Part shown: positions 40,210 to 48,011 of the stretch, piece by piece
Layout: every line of letters starts with the position of its first letter
Position numbering within the stretch: the stretch's first letter is position 1
Notes under the pieces: generated by a model
Told to the model about the DNA's origin: nothing
What the model saw: only the letters and a program-made list of their open reading frames with translations
Databases searched by the model: none
Translations under genes and position numbers: made by a program
NCBI GenBank assembly: GCA_964396375.1
Contig: CAYNEY010000032.1
Coordinates: 3,567-67,566, forward strand
DNA length: 64,000 nt
Direction of reading: 5' to 3'
Source of the DNA: FEN-1139 sp964396375
Lineage (GTDB): Bacteria > Myxococcota_A > Polyangia > Polyangiales > Polyangiaceae

Positions 40210-42835
40210 AGAAGCCACCGGCGCGGACGTACGCACGCTCGCCCAAGATGGGTGAGCCAGCGGCTGCCTCGACACCCCGATCAAAGATCACGAAATCTGG
40301 CAGCAAGCTGGGGAGCGACAGAGCCCAGAAGAGATCGACCGGTCGCGGACCGGTCAAGACCCCGAGGAGTCGGGTCGGACGCTCCGGATCTGGGTAGACG
40401 AACCAGGTGGCCCCGTCAGGTCCCGTGAAGCGTGTGCTCCCGGCCACGATGGCGTCTCCCTCGACGCGGATCGGCAGATGCTCCATGAGCCGCTTTAGCA
40501 GACGATGATGCGTGGGTGCGCCCACCAGCAGCAGCCGTGCGTCGGGGTAAGCCTCGGGGAGAAAATCGAGGTCCGTGATCACCGGGATCGCGAGGCTCAC
40601 CCCTGGGCGTGGGCCGACCAGCGCGCTCGCGAGAGCCCTGTAGAGTGGGGTCGCGGCGGGCGAAAGCGTGCCGATCACCGCCACCACCTGGCCCTCGAAG
40701 AAGTGTGAGAGGGAGGCGTCGAGGGCCGCAGTACGGCGTGTCGCGGCCTGACCGAGCCTCCACGCGCCGCCCTCACGCACGAAGTGGGGTTCTTGGTGGG
40801 GCTCGACGGCGATTTCGTTTCCGTCGACGGTGACCTGCCACGGGTGGTTGACTGGGACTCCGGATGGCCGCTCCAGCCGAAAACCGTGAACCTGCTCGGT
40901 CTCGATGGCGACTCGGTTGGGCGGGAGCACGCGGGCATCGAGTCGCCCCAAGGCGTAAGGTTGCTCGAGCTTCGTCAGGGTCACGAACCCAGAGCGACCA
41001 TGACGGAGCCGGGGTGTGCGGAGCGTGACACGCTCGAGGGATGAAGGTCTCTGCCACTGGGTGAGCCAGGGGAAAAGGCCGGCATTCGCGTAGGTCTTCT
41101 TCCACACCGCGTGGCCGAGGTCAGGCCAGTCTTCGGTCACCGAATAGGAGAGTTCGCGGTAACGTCGAATCAGCGAACGGGAGTTCTCGAGCGGGTGATC
41201 GCGCAGCCCATGCGCGACGAAGAGCGGAAGATGACGTCCTGAATCGGCCACGCTTGCCGACGAGAAGGCGTGCATCAACGCCTCCTCGTAGGGGCGGCGG
41301 GGGCGTCCCGTGGTGTCACGTCGGGCGAAGTAGCTGTGGTACCCGCAGAGGGGTGCCATGGCAGAGTAGCGGTCCGGAGCGTGGAGAGCTAGCTCCGCGG
41401 TTCCGGTGCCACCCATCGAGACCCCAGTGATGCTGATGCGCCGCGGATCGATGGGGTAGCGTGCCAGCACCGCGTCGATGGCATCCTCGACCGCCTCCTC
41501 GCCGAAGCTGCGATAGAAGGCGTTGCCATGGGCCATCGGTGCGAGCACGAAGCCCTCCAGCTTCGGAAGACGACCTTCCACCAAGGGCGCGTCGAGAAAA
41601 GCCTCGAGCACGCTCTTCGGGGTGCCATCGTAACCGTGCAGCAACACCACCAGCGGGTAGCGGCGAAGGTTCGAAGGTTGGTAGCTGCTGGGCACGCTCA
41701 GCACCGAAGGTTGCGGTCGTCCATCGATCCTCGCTCGCACGGCGAACTGTACTAGGCCCGGGTGGTCGAGCCGAGCTCCGATCCGGTCGAAATCCTCGGG
41801 GACGGTGGGCAGGAGCGGGGCACGCGGGGAATGCTGCGCGGTGGGTGACAGGATGAGCTCGGAGAGCCGTTCGAGTCCGTATTCCAGGGTTGCCCGGTCG
41901 AGGTCATCGCTCGGGGCGAGATGAGCGTCTTCGCGGAGTCGTGACAAGCCTGCCTCCAACCTGGCCAGCAGCAAGCCGTCGAAATCGAGCGGGCGTTCGA
42001 GACGCGCCCCCGAGAACTCGACAAAGAGCGTGGTGGGACGCGCTCCCTCGGGCAGCTCATGGAGTGCTAGATGGAAGGTCAGGGCATCTTGGTCGGGTAG
42101 GGTGGTGGGGGGATGAGAGGCAAGACACACCGTACCGTCGCGGCCACGGAGCTCGATCCGTGGTGGTTTCTCGGGGAGGGGCAGACCTCGAGCGTGGTCG
42201 ACGGTGGTGACGAGCACCAGCCCCTCCGAGCCGAGCTCGAACCTCGAATGACTCTCGAGCAGGCGCGCCCGCGCCGCCAACGGAAGGTCCGAGCGCGCCA
42301 CCGCAAGTGAAGCGCCGCTCGGGAAGCGACCGGTCGCGAGATCGCGCAGCTCAGCCTCGAAGGTGAGGCGCTCGGCGAGCCGGGTCATCCCGAGGGCAAG
42401 CATATGGGTGCCAACGCCAAGGGAAATCGGGATGGGCACCAGCCCGCGACCGCGCGGGTGAGGGTGAACACGGCGGTGGATGATCGTCCCATCCACGCTC
42501 ACTTCGAGGTTGCCGTCACTGCCCACGAGCAGCACTCCCTCGAGAGGCTCGCGGAGGGTGAGGAACGTCCGTGCCACTGCGCTGCGCGCCTCGGGCAGAG
42601 GTCGCCCGAACAGCTCCGCGATGTCGAAGTGCCCCTGGGCGGAGACGTGAGCTTCTCGCGACCACGATTCCGGGAGCGGACGGCGCCCGAGCCGCGGGGC
42701 AAGCTCACGTGTTTCGATGGGCCCTTCGATCAGCCACACGCCCAGTTTGTCATGGCCCTGGGCCGGGCGCGTGAACCCGACGATCGTGACCAGGTGCACC
42801 AAGGCCCAGGTGAGGCTCAGAAGTGCCCGGCGCAT
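40112..42835 (-). CDS. Secreted alpha/beta-hydrolase (esterase-like)
   Basis: 907 aa. Signal peptide MRRALLSLTWALVHLVTIVG. Central hydrolase (about residues 380-620): VVLLHGYDGTPKSVLEAF, nucleophile elbow ITGVSMGGTGTAELALHAPD (Ser in GVSMGG), acid in HGLRDHPLENS, His in WPDLGHAVWKKTY. N-terminal and C-terminal flanks are unassigned beta-rich regions. It resembles feruloyl esterase/PHB depolymerase-like enzymes but is far longer. The substrate is unknown. The C-terminal end overlaps the antisense tail of the rRNA synthase if that tail is read in the alternative frame. Confidence 0.75.
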   Translation of the reverse strand: MRRALLSLTWALVHLVTIVGFTRPAQGHDKLGVWLIEGPIETRELAPRLGRRPLPESWSREAHVSAQGHFDIAELFGRPLPEARSAVARTFLTLREPLEGVLLVGSDGNLEVSVDGTIIHRRVHPHPRGRGLVPIPISLGVGTHMLALGMTRLAERLTFEAELRDLATGRFPSGASLAVARSDLPLAARARLLESHSRFELGSEGLVLVTTVDHARGLPLPEKPPRIELRGRDGTVCLASHPPTTLPDQDALTFHLALHELPEGARPTTLFVEFSGARLERPLDFDGLLLARLEAGLSRLREDAHLAPSDDLDRATLEYGLERLSELILSPTAQHSPRAPLLPTVPEDFDRIGARLDHPGLVQFAVRARIDGRPQPSVLSVPSSYQPSNLRRYPLVVLLHGYDGTPKSVLEAFLDAPLVEGRLPKLEGFVLAPMAHGNAFYRSFGEEAVEDAIDAVLARYPIDPRRISITGVSMGGTGTAELALHAPDRYSAMAPLCGYHSYFARRDTTGRPRRPYEEALMHAFSSASVADSGRHLPLFVAHGLRDHPLENSRSLIRRYRELSYSVTEDWPDLGHAVWKKTYANAGLFPWLTQWQRPSSLERVTLRTPRLRHGRSGFVTLTKLEQPYALGRLDARVLPPNRVAIETEQVHGFRLERPSGVPVNHPWQVTVDGNEIAVEPHQEPHFVREGGAWRLGQAATRRTAALDASLSHFFEGQVVAVIGTLSPAATPLYRALASALVGPRPGVSLAIPVITDLDFLPEAYPDARLLLVGAPTHHRLLKRLMEHLPIRVEGDAIVAGSTRFTGPDGATWFVYPDPERPTRLLGVLTGPRPVDLFWALSLPSLLPDFVIFDRGVEAAAGSPILGERAYVRAGGFFKEDFSLPEPSEFLDPRAPKLLSASNDRPAPP

Positions 42836-42849
42836 GGAAGAACCCGAAG

Positions 42850-43326
42850 CTAGGCCGGCTGGGAATGGGTAAGCGTGCGGGGGCCGTCGCGGAACACGAT
42901 GGCGACCTTATTGCCTTCGAGCACGGTGGCCACATAGCCGTCCCCAAACTTGGGATGCGAGACCAACTCTCCCTGAGACAGGGAACGCGTGATGCTGTAG
43001 CGGGTGAAGGCAGTGACGGGCTGACCCAGAACCCGGTCCTCCCAATCCGAGGTCCGTGGCTTCGAGTTCGAAGCCCTCGCGGTCTCGGATTTCTTCGTGC
43101 CCCCGCGGTTCAGCTCGGTGACCACGCCATCTCGGCTGCGCCGGACCAAGGTGGTGGACTGATTGTTGGGTGAGGCCTTTCGATAATTGTGCTCGGAGCC
43201 ACATGTCATACAGATCACGCGCGCCGGCTGCGAGCCAACCAGGGCGACGATCCGGTGACCTAGAATCATCTTGCACTTCGTACACCACGCGTCGATTTCA
43301 CTGCCTGCGGTCAATGACTTTCCCAC
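42850..43326 (-). CDS. Zinc-ribbon protein with Tudor-like C-terminus
   Basis: 158 aa. Paired Cys: CTKCKMILGHRI (residues 15-18) and CMTCGSEHNYRK (39-42), so a zinc ribbon. A basic, Ser/Thr-rich linker follows, then a small beta domain VSHPKFGDGYVATVLEGNKV, like the F-G-x-G-x-V motif of CarD/Tudor-type folds. This combination occurs in hypothetical proteins of myxobacteria; I infer nucleic acid binding only. The start overlaps the end of the upstream gene by 16 bases. Confidence 0.6.
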   Translation of the reverse strand: MGKSLTAGSEIDAWCTKCKMILGHRIVALVGSQPARVICMTCGSEHNYRKASPNNQSTTLVRRSRDGVVTELNRGGTKKSETARASNSKPRTSDWEDRVLGQPVTAFTRYSITRSLSQGELVSHPKFGDGYVATVLEGNKVAIVFRDGPRTLTHSQPA

Positions 43327-43832
43327 GGGTTCTCCTCGGTCGTGTCAGCTCCCCCATCATCTCGGATTTCAGTGCCTGGCTCCGGTTCGTGCCCCGCATG
43401 GTCTTCGGGTGCGGCCTCGTCTTCTGCAGTAACGGCACTCGTCTCGTCTCGCTTCAGTCCTACTTGCGTACGGACTCGTGGCCGAGCCAAGCCGGAGCCA
43501 GCTTGGTTGGGCACGAAGCGGATCTGGGTCCTTACCTCGAGCGTCAACCTGGAGAGGATCCGCTCGAGTTCGTCCGCGAGGCTGGTCTTCTCCAAGAACG
43601 CGCGGAGCTCTCGCACCACCACCTTCGTGACCTCGCTTTTCGTCTCCTCGACCTGCGCGAGCAGCACCGAAACCAGCTCCTTCGGGAGGCGTAGCTCACT
43701 CACCCATTGACGTAGCCCCTCAGGACCTTCGGCGATGCGTTCGGCGCCGAGCTCGAGGAGTCGACGCAGCGTTCGCTCGAGCCGGCTCGGCTCGCGATCG
43801 TCGCGGTCGGGACTGGGCTCGGGGGGCGCCAC
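43311..43832 (-). CDS. Hypothetical helical protein
   Basis: 173 aa. A mostly helical N-terminal part (LRRLLELGAERIAEGPEGLR, VSELRLPKELVSVLLAQVEE, VVRELRAFLEKTSLADELER) is followed by RTQIRFVP and an acidic, Pro/Glu/Asp-rich tail. No family is recognised, but the overlap with the zinc-ribbon gene suggests joint function. Similar helical proteins with R-T-x-I-R-F are common next to core genes in this phylum. Confidence 0.55.
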   Translation of the reverse strand: MAPPEPSPDRDDREPSRLERTLRRLLELGAERIAEGPEGLRQWVSELRLPKELVSVLLAQVEETKSEVTKVVVRELRAFLEKTSLADELERILSRLTLEVRTQIRFVPNQAGSGLARPRVRTQVGLKRDETSAVTAEDEAAPEDHAGHEPEPGTEIRDDGGADTTEENPWESH

Positions 43833-44020
43833 GGGCTAGAGGCTGCCCCAAGCCGGTGGGCTAGTCAAACCCGTCTCTGGGGATGGTCGGGCCGGAAACG
43901 GGATGCTCCTGATGGTGATCCGGCGCGGGAACGTCCTTGCGGCGCGGATGCCGCAGGCGGCCGAAGGGCAAGACACCACCACGCTTTCCACCCGCCGTAG
44001 CTTCGCTATGCTCGCGTGCC

Positions 44021-44680
44021 GTGAGAGTCTGCCAGGGCAAAGGGGTGTGGGCGCTGCTGGCGGTGCTCGGTGCCTGTGAGAGCGAGCGACTCCTGTCAGA
44101 TCGCGAGGCGGGACGGACGGCGCTTGGGCCGTCCCGTGTTCCCTCGAGCACCCCCGTGCCGTCGAGCGTGCCGTCCCGTGTTCCCTCGAGCACCCCCGTG
44201 CCGTCGAGCGTGCCGTCGAGCGTGCCGTCGAGCGTGCTCGCGCCGAGTCTCGTACCGGTGAGCTGGGACAACTGGAGCGAATGCTACGCGGGGTTCATTC
44301 CCCGCGCCGAGCCGTCTCTCGATGCCTTCCGTCTCGGGCTCCTGTGCGGACCGTCGAACGGCCTCGTGCGCATCCAGTCGGGCTCGGAGCATACCTGGTC
44401 CGTCGCCGTGAAGCGCTCAGACTGCCTGCGTTTCGTCGTGGTCGCCGAGGCGCGGGCGGATGACGTGGTGGTCGAACTCGAGGAACCACTGGGAGTGAAA
44501 CTCGCCTACAGCGTGCCGCGATCACGTTTTCGGGTGGTGCCACCGAGCAGACCCTGGTGCACCCCTCGTTCGGGGCGGGTGGACGTCACGGTACGCACTA
44601 GGCCACCGGGGCGAGAAGTGGCCGTCGAGACATGGCTCCTTCGCGAGCTTCGGGGTATGGTGCCAGCGCATGAGCGGTGA
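44021..44680 (+). CDS. Putative lipoprotein with Ser/Pro-repeat stalk
   Basis: 219 aa from GTG 44021 (VRVCQGKGVWALLAVLGACE); the lipobox VLGAC fits this start, while the upstream in-frame start at 43937 does not precede a signal peptide. The stalk at residues 38-75 repeats VPSSTPVPSSVPSR. The C-terminal domain (CYAGFIPRAEPSLDAFRLGL, VVVAEARADDVVVELEEP) looks like a beta-sandwich. It is of unknown function. It overlaps pepP by 11 bases. Confidence 0.65.
   Translation: MRVCQGKGVWALLAVLGACESERLLSDREAGRTALGPSRVPSSTPVPSSVPSRVPSSTPVPSSVPSSVPSSVLAPSLVPVSWDNWSECYAGFIPRAEPSLDAFRLGLLCGPSNGLVRIQSGSEHTWSVAVKRSDCLRFVVVAEARADDVVVELEEPLGVKLAYSVPRSRFRVVPPSRPWCTPRSGRVDVTVRTRPPGREVAVETWLLRELRGMVPAHER
44135..44240 (+). 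repeat. 42-bp and 12-bp tandem repeats
   Basis: Two 42-bp units start at 44135 and 44177, followed by 12-bp cgtgccgtcgag units. They are in frame and encode Val-Pro-Ser-Ser repeats. Confidence 0.85.
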
Positions 44681-45968
44681 CTACGCCGAGCGACGAAGAC
44701 GAGTGGCACAAGGTTTGGACGGAGCGCTGTTGCTCCTGTTTTCCACACCCGAGCAGGTGAGAAATGGCGATGTGGGTCGGGATTACCGACAATCGTCGGA
44801 TTTCTACTACTTGACCGGTCTCGAGGAGCCGGAGGCGGTGCTGGCCCTGACCGGTGATCCCGAGCCGAAGCTCATTCTGTTCGTGCGCCCGCGCGACCCA
44901 GAGCGCGAACGCTGGGACGGTGCTCGCCTGGGGCTGGAGGGGGTCACGGAGACGGTGGGCGCAGATCTGGCGTACCCCATCTCTGAGCTCGAGTCGCGGC
45001 TGGTCGAACTGATGAAGGGCCGTCGCACCATCTACCATGCCTTTGGGGAGGAACCCCACCACGACCAGCTGGTGTTCGGGGTGTTGAAGCGTGTGCGCGC
45101 CCAAGCCCGACGTTCCGGGGCCTACCCACGGAATCTCAGCGACCCCGGCACCTTGCTCCACGAGCAGAGGCTCATCAAAGACGCGGCGGAGCTCGACGCT
45201 ACCCGCCGCGCCATCAAGAACACCGAAGAGGCCTTCGCTGTTCTGTTCACCCGCACCCGTGCCGGTATGATGGAGTACGAGCTCGAGGCCATGTTCTTCG
45301 AGCGTGTCCGCGGGCGCGGGAGCAGACGGCTGGCGTTCCCGACCATCGTAGCCTCGGGCCCCAACGCTACGGTCCTGCACCACCGAAAGAATGATCGGAG
45401 GCTTCGTGACGGCGAACTCGTCTTGGTCGACGCGGGCGCCGAGGTGGACTACCTCGCGGCCGACGTAACCCGGACCTTTCCGGTGGGTTCCTGCTTTGGT
45501 GCGACCGAGCGTGTGCTTTACGAGGTGGTCCTCGGGGCTCAGGCACGGGCCATCTCCCGTGTGGCTCCCGGAGTCACGCTGGAGGAGATTCATGCGGCTT
45601 CCCTGGCGGAGCTGTCACGAGGGCTGGTCGAGCAAAAAATCCTCGAGGGGCCGGTCGAGCGTGTCCTCGAAGAGAAGCTGCACCAGAAGTACACGGTGCA
45701 CCGCACCAGCCATTTCCTCGGCATGGATGTGCACGATGTCGGCGGGGAAGAACACGAGGGTGTGCCGCGTCGTCTGAGCGAGGGCATGCTGCTCACCGTC
45801 GAGCCGGGCCTGTACTTCCCGAGCGATGACGCCGAAATCGACCCGCGTTTCCGCGGGATCGGCATCCGGATCGAGGATGATGTTCGCGTTACGGCCGAGG
45901 GGTGCGAGGTTCTGTCCCGTGCCATCCCGAAGACCGTCGACGAGCTGGAACGGGTGCGTCGCGCGTGA
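44670..45968 (+). CDS. pepP: Xaa-Pro aminopeptidase
   Basis: 432 aa. M24 metallopeptidase with the AMP N-terminal domain (MSGDYAERRRRVAQGLDGAL, SSDFYYLTGLEEPEAVL). Metal ligands: Asp in DAGAEVDYLAADVTRT (two Asp), His in RTSHFLGMDVHDVG, Glu in LTVEPGLYFPS and Glu in GIGIRIEDDVRVT. It removes N-terminal residues preceding proline. It overlaps the lipoprotein gene upstream (44670-44680) and the next gene by GTGA. Confidence 0.93.
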   Translation: MSGDYAERRRRVAQGLDGALLLLFSTPEQVRNGDVGRDYRQSSDFYYLTGLEEPEAVLALTGDPEPKLILFVRPRDPERERWDGARLGLEGVTETVGADLAYPISELESRLVELMKGRRTIYHAFGEEPHHDQLVFGVLKRVRAQARRSGAYPRNLSDPGTLLHEQRLIKDAAELDATRRAIKNTEEAFAVLFTRTRAGMMEYELEAMFFERVRGRGSRRLAFPTIVASGPNATVLHHRKNDRRLRDGELVLVDAGAEVDYLAADVTRTFPVGSCFGATERVLYEVVLGAQARAISRVAPGVTLEEIHAASLAELSRGLVEQKILEGPVERVLEEKLHQKYTVHRTSHFLGMDVHDVGGEEHEGVPRRLSEGMLLTVEPGLYFPSDDAEIDPRFRGIGIRIEDDVRVTAEGCEVLSRAIPKTVDELERVRRA

Positions 45969-46750
45969 TCCCCTACGTTGTCGTCGAGACTATCCGTGTT
46001 GGCCCGCTCAGCCTCCAGCCCTTCGGGATCTTGGTGAGCCTCGGGGTGTGGAGCGGCGTTCTGCGGGCGCTTGGCCGTGCGAAGCAACTTGGGATCTCCC
46101 GCGACACCATGGTCGAGTTCTTGTTCGTGGTGGTGTTGTCGGGCTTCGTGGGAGGCCACGTGGCTAGCGTGGCCTTCTACTTCCCGGAGCACATCGCCGG
46201 AGATCCGTGGATTTGGCTCCGGCTCTGGGAGAGTCAGTCCAGCTTGGGAGGGTTCGTGGGTGCGCTCGGTGCCGCGCTGCTCTGGGCACGGCTGCGCCGC
46301 ACCCCGCTCTTGCCCTTCGCCGAGATCGTGGCGCGGGTTCTGCCTCTTGGTTGGTTCTTCGGGCGCCTCGGTTGCTCTCTGGTCCATGACCACCCTGGTA
46401 TCCGTTCGGACGCGTGGTTCGCGGTCGCTTTCCCCGGTGGGGGCCGGCTGGATCTCGGGTTGCTGGAGGCTGTGTTCGCGGGGCTCTTGACCCTTGTCTT
46501 TCTGGTCTGGGAGCGACGCCCGCGGCCGCTTGGTTTCTACTCGGCGTGGCTCCTCACCCTGTACGCGCCGGTCCGGTTTGGTTTCGACTTCCTCCGTGAA
46601 ACGGAGCAGGCAGGCGGCGATCGCCGGCTGGGGCCGCTCACGTTTGCTCAGTACTGTTGCCTCGGCTTCGCGCTGATCGGAGCTCTGCGGCTCCGCGCCA
46701 TCAGCGGGGTTTTGCCCGCGCGGCAGCGAGAATCCAGCCTCCGGTCGTAG
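45965..46750 (+). CDS. Lgt-like prolipoprotein diacylglyceryl transferase
   Basis: 261 aa from GTG 45965 (IPYVVVETIRVGPLSLQPFG). Several membrane helices with conserved Lgt positions: GFVGGHVASVAFYFPEH, SSLGGFVGALGAALLWAR and LGWFFGRLGCSLVHDHPG in place of the usual G-R-x-G-N-F-x-N-G-E. Arg and His are kept but the N-x-E part differs, so this is an Lgt variant and may not be the housekeeping enzyme. Lgt adds diacylglycerol to the lipobox Cys, fitting the many lipoproteins nearby. It converges with and overlaps the next gene by 50 bases. Confidence 0.7.
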   Translation: MIPYVVVETIRVGPLSLQPFGILVSLGVWSGVLRALGRAKQLGISRDTMVEFLFVVVLSGFVGGHVASVAFYFPEHIAGDPWIWLRLWESQSSLGGFVGALGAALLWARLRRTPLLPFAEIVARVLPLGWFFGRLGCSLVHDHPGIRSDAWFAVAFPGGGRLDLGLLEAVFAGLLTLVFLVWERRPRPLGFYSAWLLTLYAPVRFGFDFLRETEQAGGDRRLGPLTFAQYCCLGFALIGALRLRAISGVLPARQRESSLRS

Positions 46751-47252
46751 AAAGCGCCATCGATACGGCGAGAGCGAACACCCCCTGGTAGCCCACACAG
46801 CCGCATCCGAGGGAGCCCATCAAGAAGGCCAGGGGCAGCCCGAAGGCGAAGGCGCGAGTCGACTGCTCCTCCCGCCGTACGAAACCCGCGAACAGGAGTG
46901 TCGCGAGCGCTCCGCCCACCACACAGGCGAGCATGCACGAGAGGCTCACCGCACCGTGAGTGCACCCCCCACCGGGCTCGGTCACCAGGTGGACCAGCAC
47001 GAAGGGAATGAGGCCGAAGAAGACCCCCGGGGCCACCACCCGCTCTGTGACACGGCCTCGCCAGAAGTATCCGATCCCGAGGGTGAGCAAGAGCAATCCT
47101 GCCGCGAAGTCGAACAGATGGCGTGGCCCCAAGAGGACGCCGACGCCGATGAGCAAAAGCAGCGGCAGGCCTGCGAGGCAAGCACGCCGCAGTCGAGCGC
47201 GCTCGTAGATCCGAAACAGGCGTTGCTCGAGCAGCGAGGTGTCAGATGTCAT
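46701..47252 (-). CDS. Membrane protein paired with ECF sigma factor
   Basis: 183 aa. Four or more hydrophobic segments (LAGLPLLLLIGVGVLLG, LFDFAAGLLLLTLGIGYFW, LIPFVLVHLVTEP, LSCMLACVVGGALATLLFAG) and Cys-rich loops (GGGCTHGAVSLSCMLACV, GSLGCGCVGYQG). It starts 11 bases before the sigma gene stop. It likely acts as an anti-sigma partner or sensor. No known family was recognised. Confidence 0.6.
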   Translation of the reverse strand: MTSDTSLLEQRLFRIYERARLRRACLAGLPLLLLIGVGVLLGPRHLFDFAAGLLLLTLGIGYFWRGRVTERVVAPGVFFGLIPFVLVHLVTEPGGGCTHGAVSLSCMLACVVGGALATLLFAGFVRREEQSTRAFAFGLPLAFLMGSLGCGCVGYQGVFALAVSMALSTTGGWILAAARAKPR

Positions 47253-47775
47253 AAAGCTTGCTCCAGAGCATCTTGAGTCGAAAAATGGCGCGCTGTCTGC
47301 GCTTTCGTAGGTGTGGAGAGGCTGGGCTGTCGCCGATCTCGCGGGTCAGAAGCTCGCGGAGGGCTGCTTGATCGACCTCGCCGAGACTCTCGATGGCGGT
47401 CTCGAGTGCGAGCGAGAGTTCCCGATCTTCCACGGTTTGCTCGGGTGAGCGTTCGGACAGGGAGAGTTCGGTGTCGAGCGGCTGTTCGCGACTCCGCCTG
47501 CGCCGCTGCCGGAGCGTGCGGCATTCGAAGAACGCGATGGACAGCGCCCAGGCTGCCGCGGAACGCCCCTCTCGATAGTTCGAGGCCTGAGCGAAGAGCT
47601 TCTCGAGGGTGCGCTGTGCTGCGTCTTCGGCGTCGGCGTGGTTGCCGAGACTCCGGGCGCAGTATTTTGAAAGCAGAGGGAAGAGCCCGTCGAACACCAC
47701 GCGAAAGGTGCTCCGATCCCCCTCGGAGAGACCGAGCAGGGCTCGGTTCAGCTCCTCTTCGGTGTACGTGGCCAT
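47242..47775 (-). CDS. ECF-type RNA polymerase sigma factor
   Basis: 177 aa. Region 2: FRVVFDGLFPLLSKYCARSL and NHADAEDAAQRTLEKLFAQA, followed by AAAWALSIAFFECRTLRQ; region 4 with DQAALRELLTREIGDSPASP. The last segment SPHLRKRRQRAIFRLKMLWS carries the recognition helix. Region 4 is less canonical than in the first ECF gene of the window. Overlap with the membrane protein suggests a two-gene regulatory unit. Confidence 0.75.
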   Translation of the reverse strand: MATYTEEELNRALLGLSEGDRSTFRVVFDGLFPLLSKYCARSLGNHADAEDAAQRTLEKLFAQASNYREGRSAAAWALSIAFFECRTLRQRRRRSREQPLDTELSLSERSPEQTVEDRELSLALETAIESLGEVDQAALRELLTREIGDSPASPHLRKRRQRAIFRLKMLWSKLYDI

Positions 47776-47844
47776 CGACGGTACGGTTCCCGCTCAACAT
47801 GGGGTTGGGACAGCGCTCTTGCCAGTCTTAGGCACCAAGCGAGA

Positions 47845-47995
47845 CCCGCGTGACAGGGGCCATGGCCCCCGGCTCGCCTGGTCCTGGCGGCGGTGCCAAC
47901 GGCCCCTCGCCCGCGTGACAGGGGCCATGGCCCCCGGCTCGCCTGGTCCTGGCGGCGGTGCCAACGGCCCCTCGCCCGCGTGACAGGGGCCACGG
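47845..47995. repeat. 65-bp tandem repeats with a perfect palindrome
   Basis: Two full 65-bp units start at 47845 and 47910, and a partial third starts at 47975. The two full units contain ggggccatggcccc, a perfect 14-base palindrome. The array lies between the start of the sigma gene (47775, minus) and the end of the large lipoprotein gene (48012, minus), so it could act as a terminator or as a promoter-proximal regulator. No T-run follows. Confidence 0.85.
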
Positions 47996-48011
47996 ACCCC
48001 GGTGGGTCGTA

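Noticed and set aside
43861..44271. Minus-strand frame rich in LDGTLDGT repeats
   Set aside because: It is the reverse reading of the Ser/Pro stalk repeats of the lipoprotein at 44021.
45590..46798. 402-aa minus-strand frame over pepP and lgt-like genes
   Set aside because: Antisense shadow with low-complexity Glu/Pro/Arg composition.
47845..47995. Possible CRISPR array
   Set aside because: Repeats abut without variable spacers, and the unit is itself GC-rich with a palindrome.
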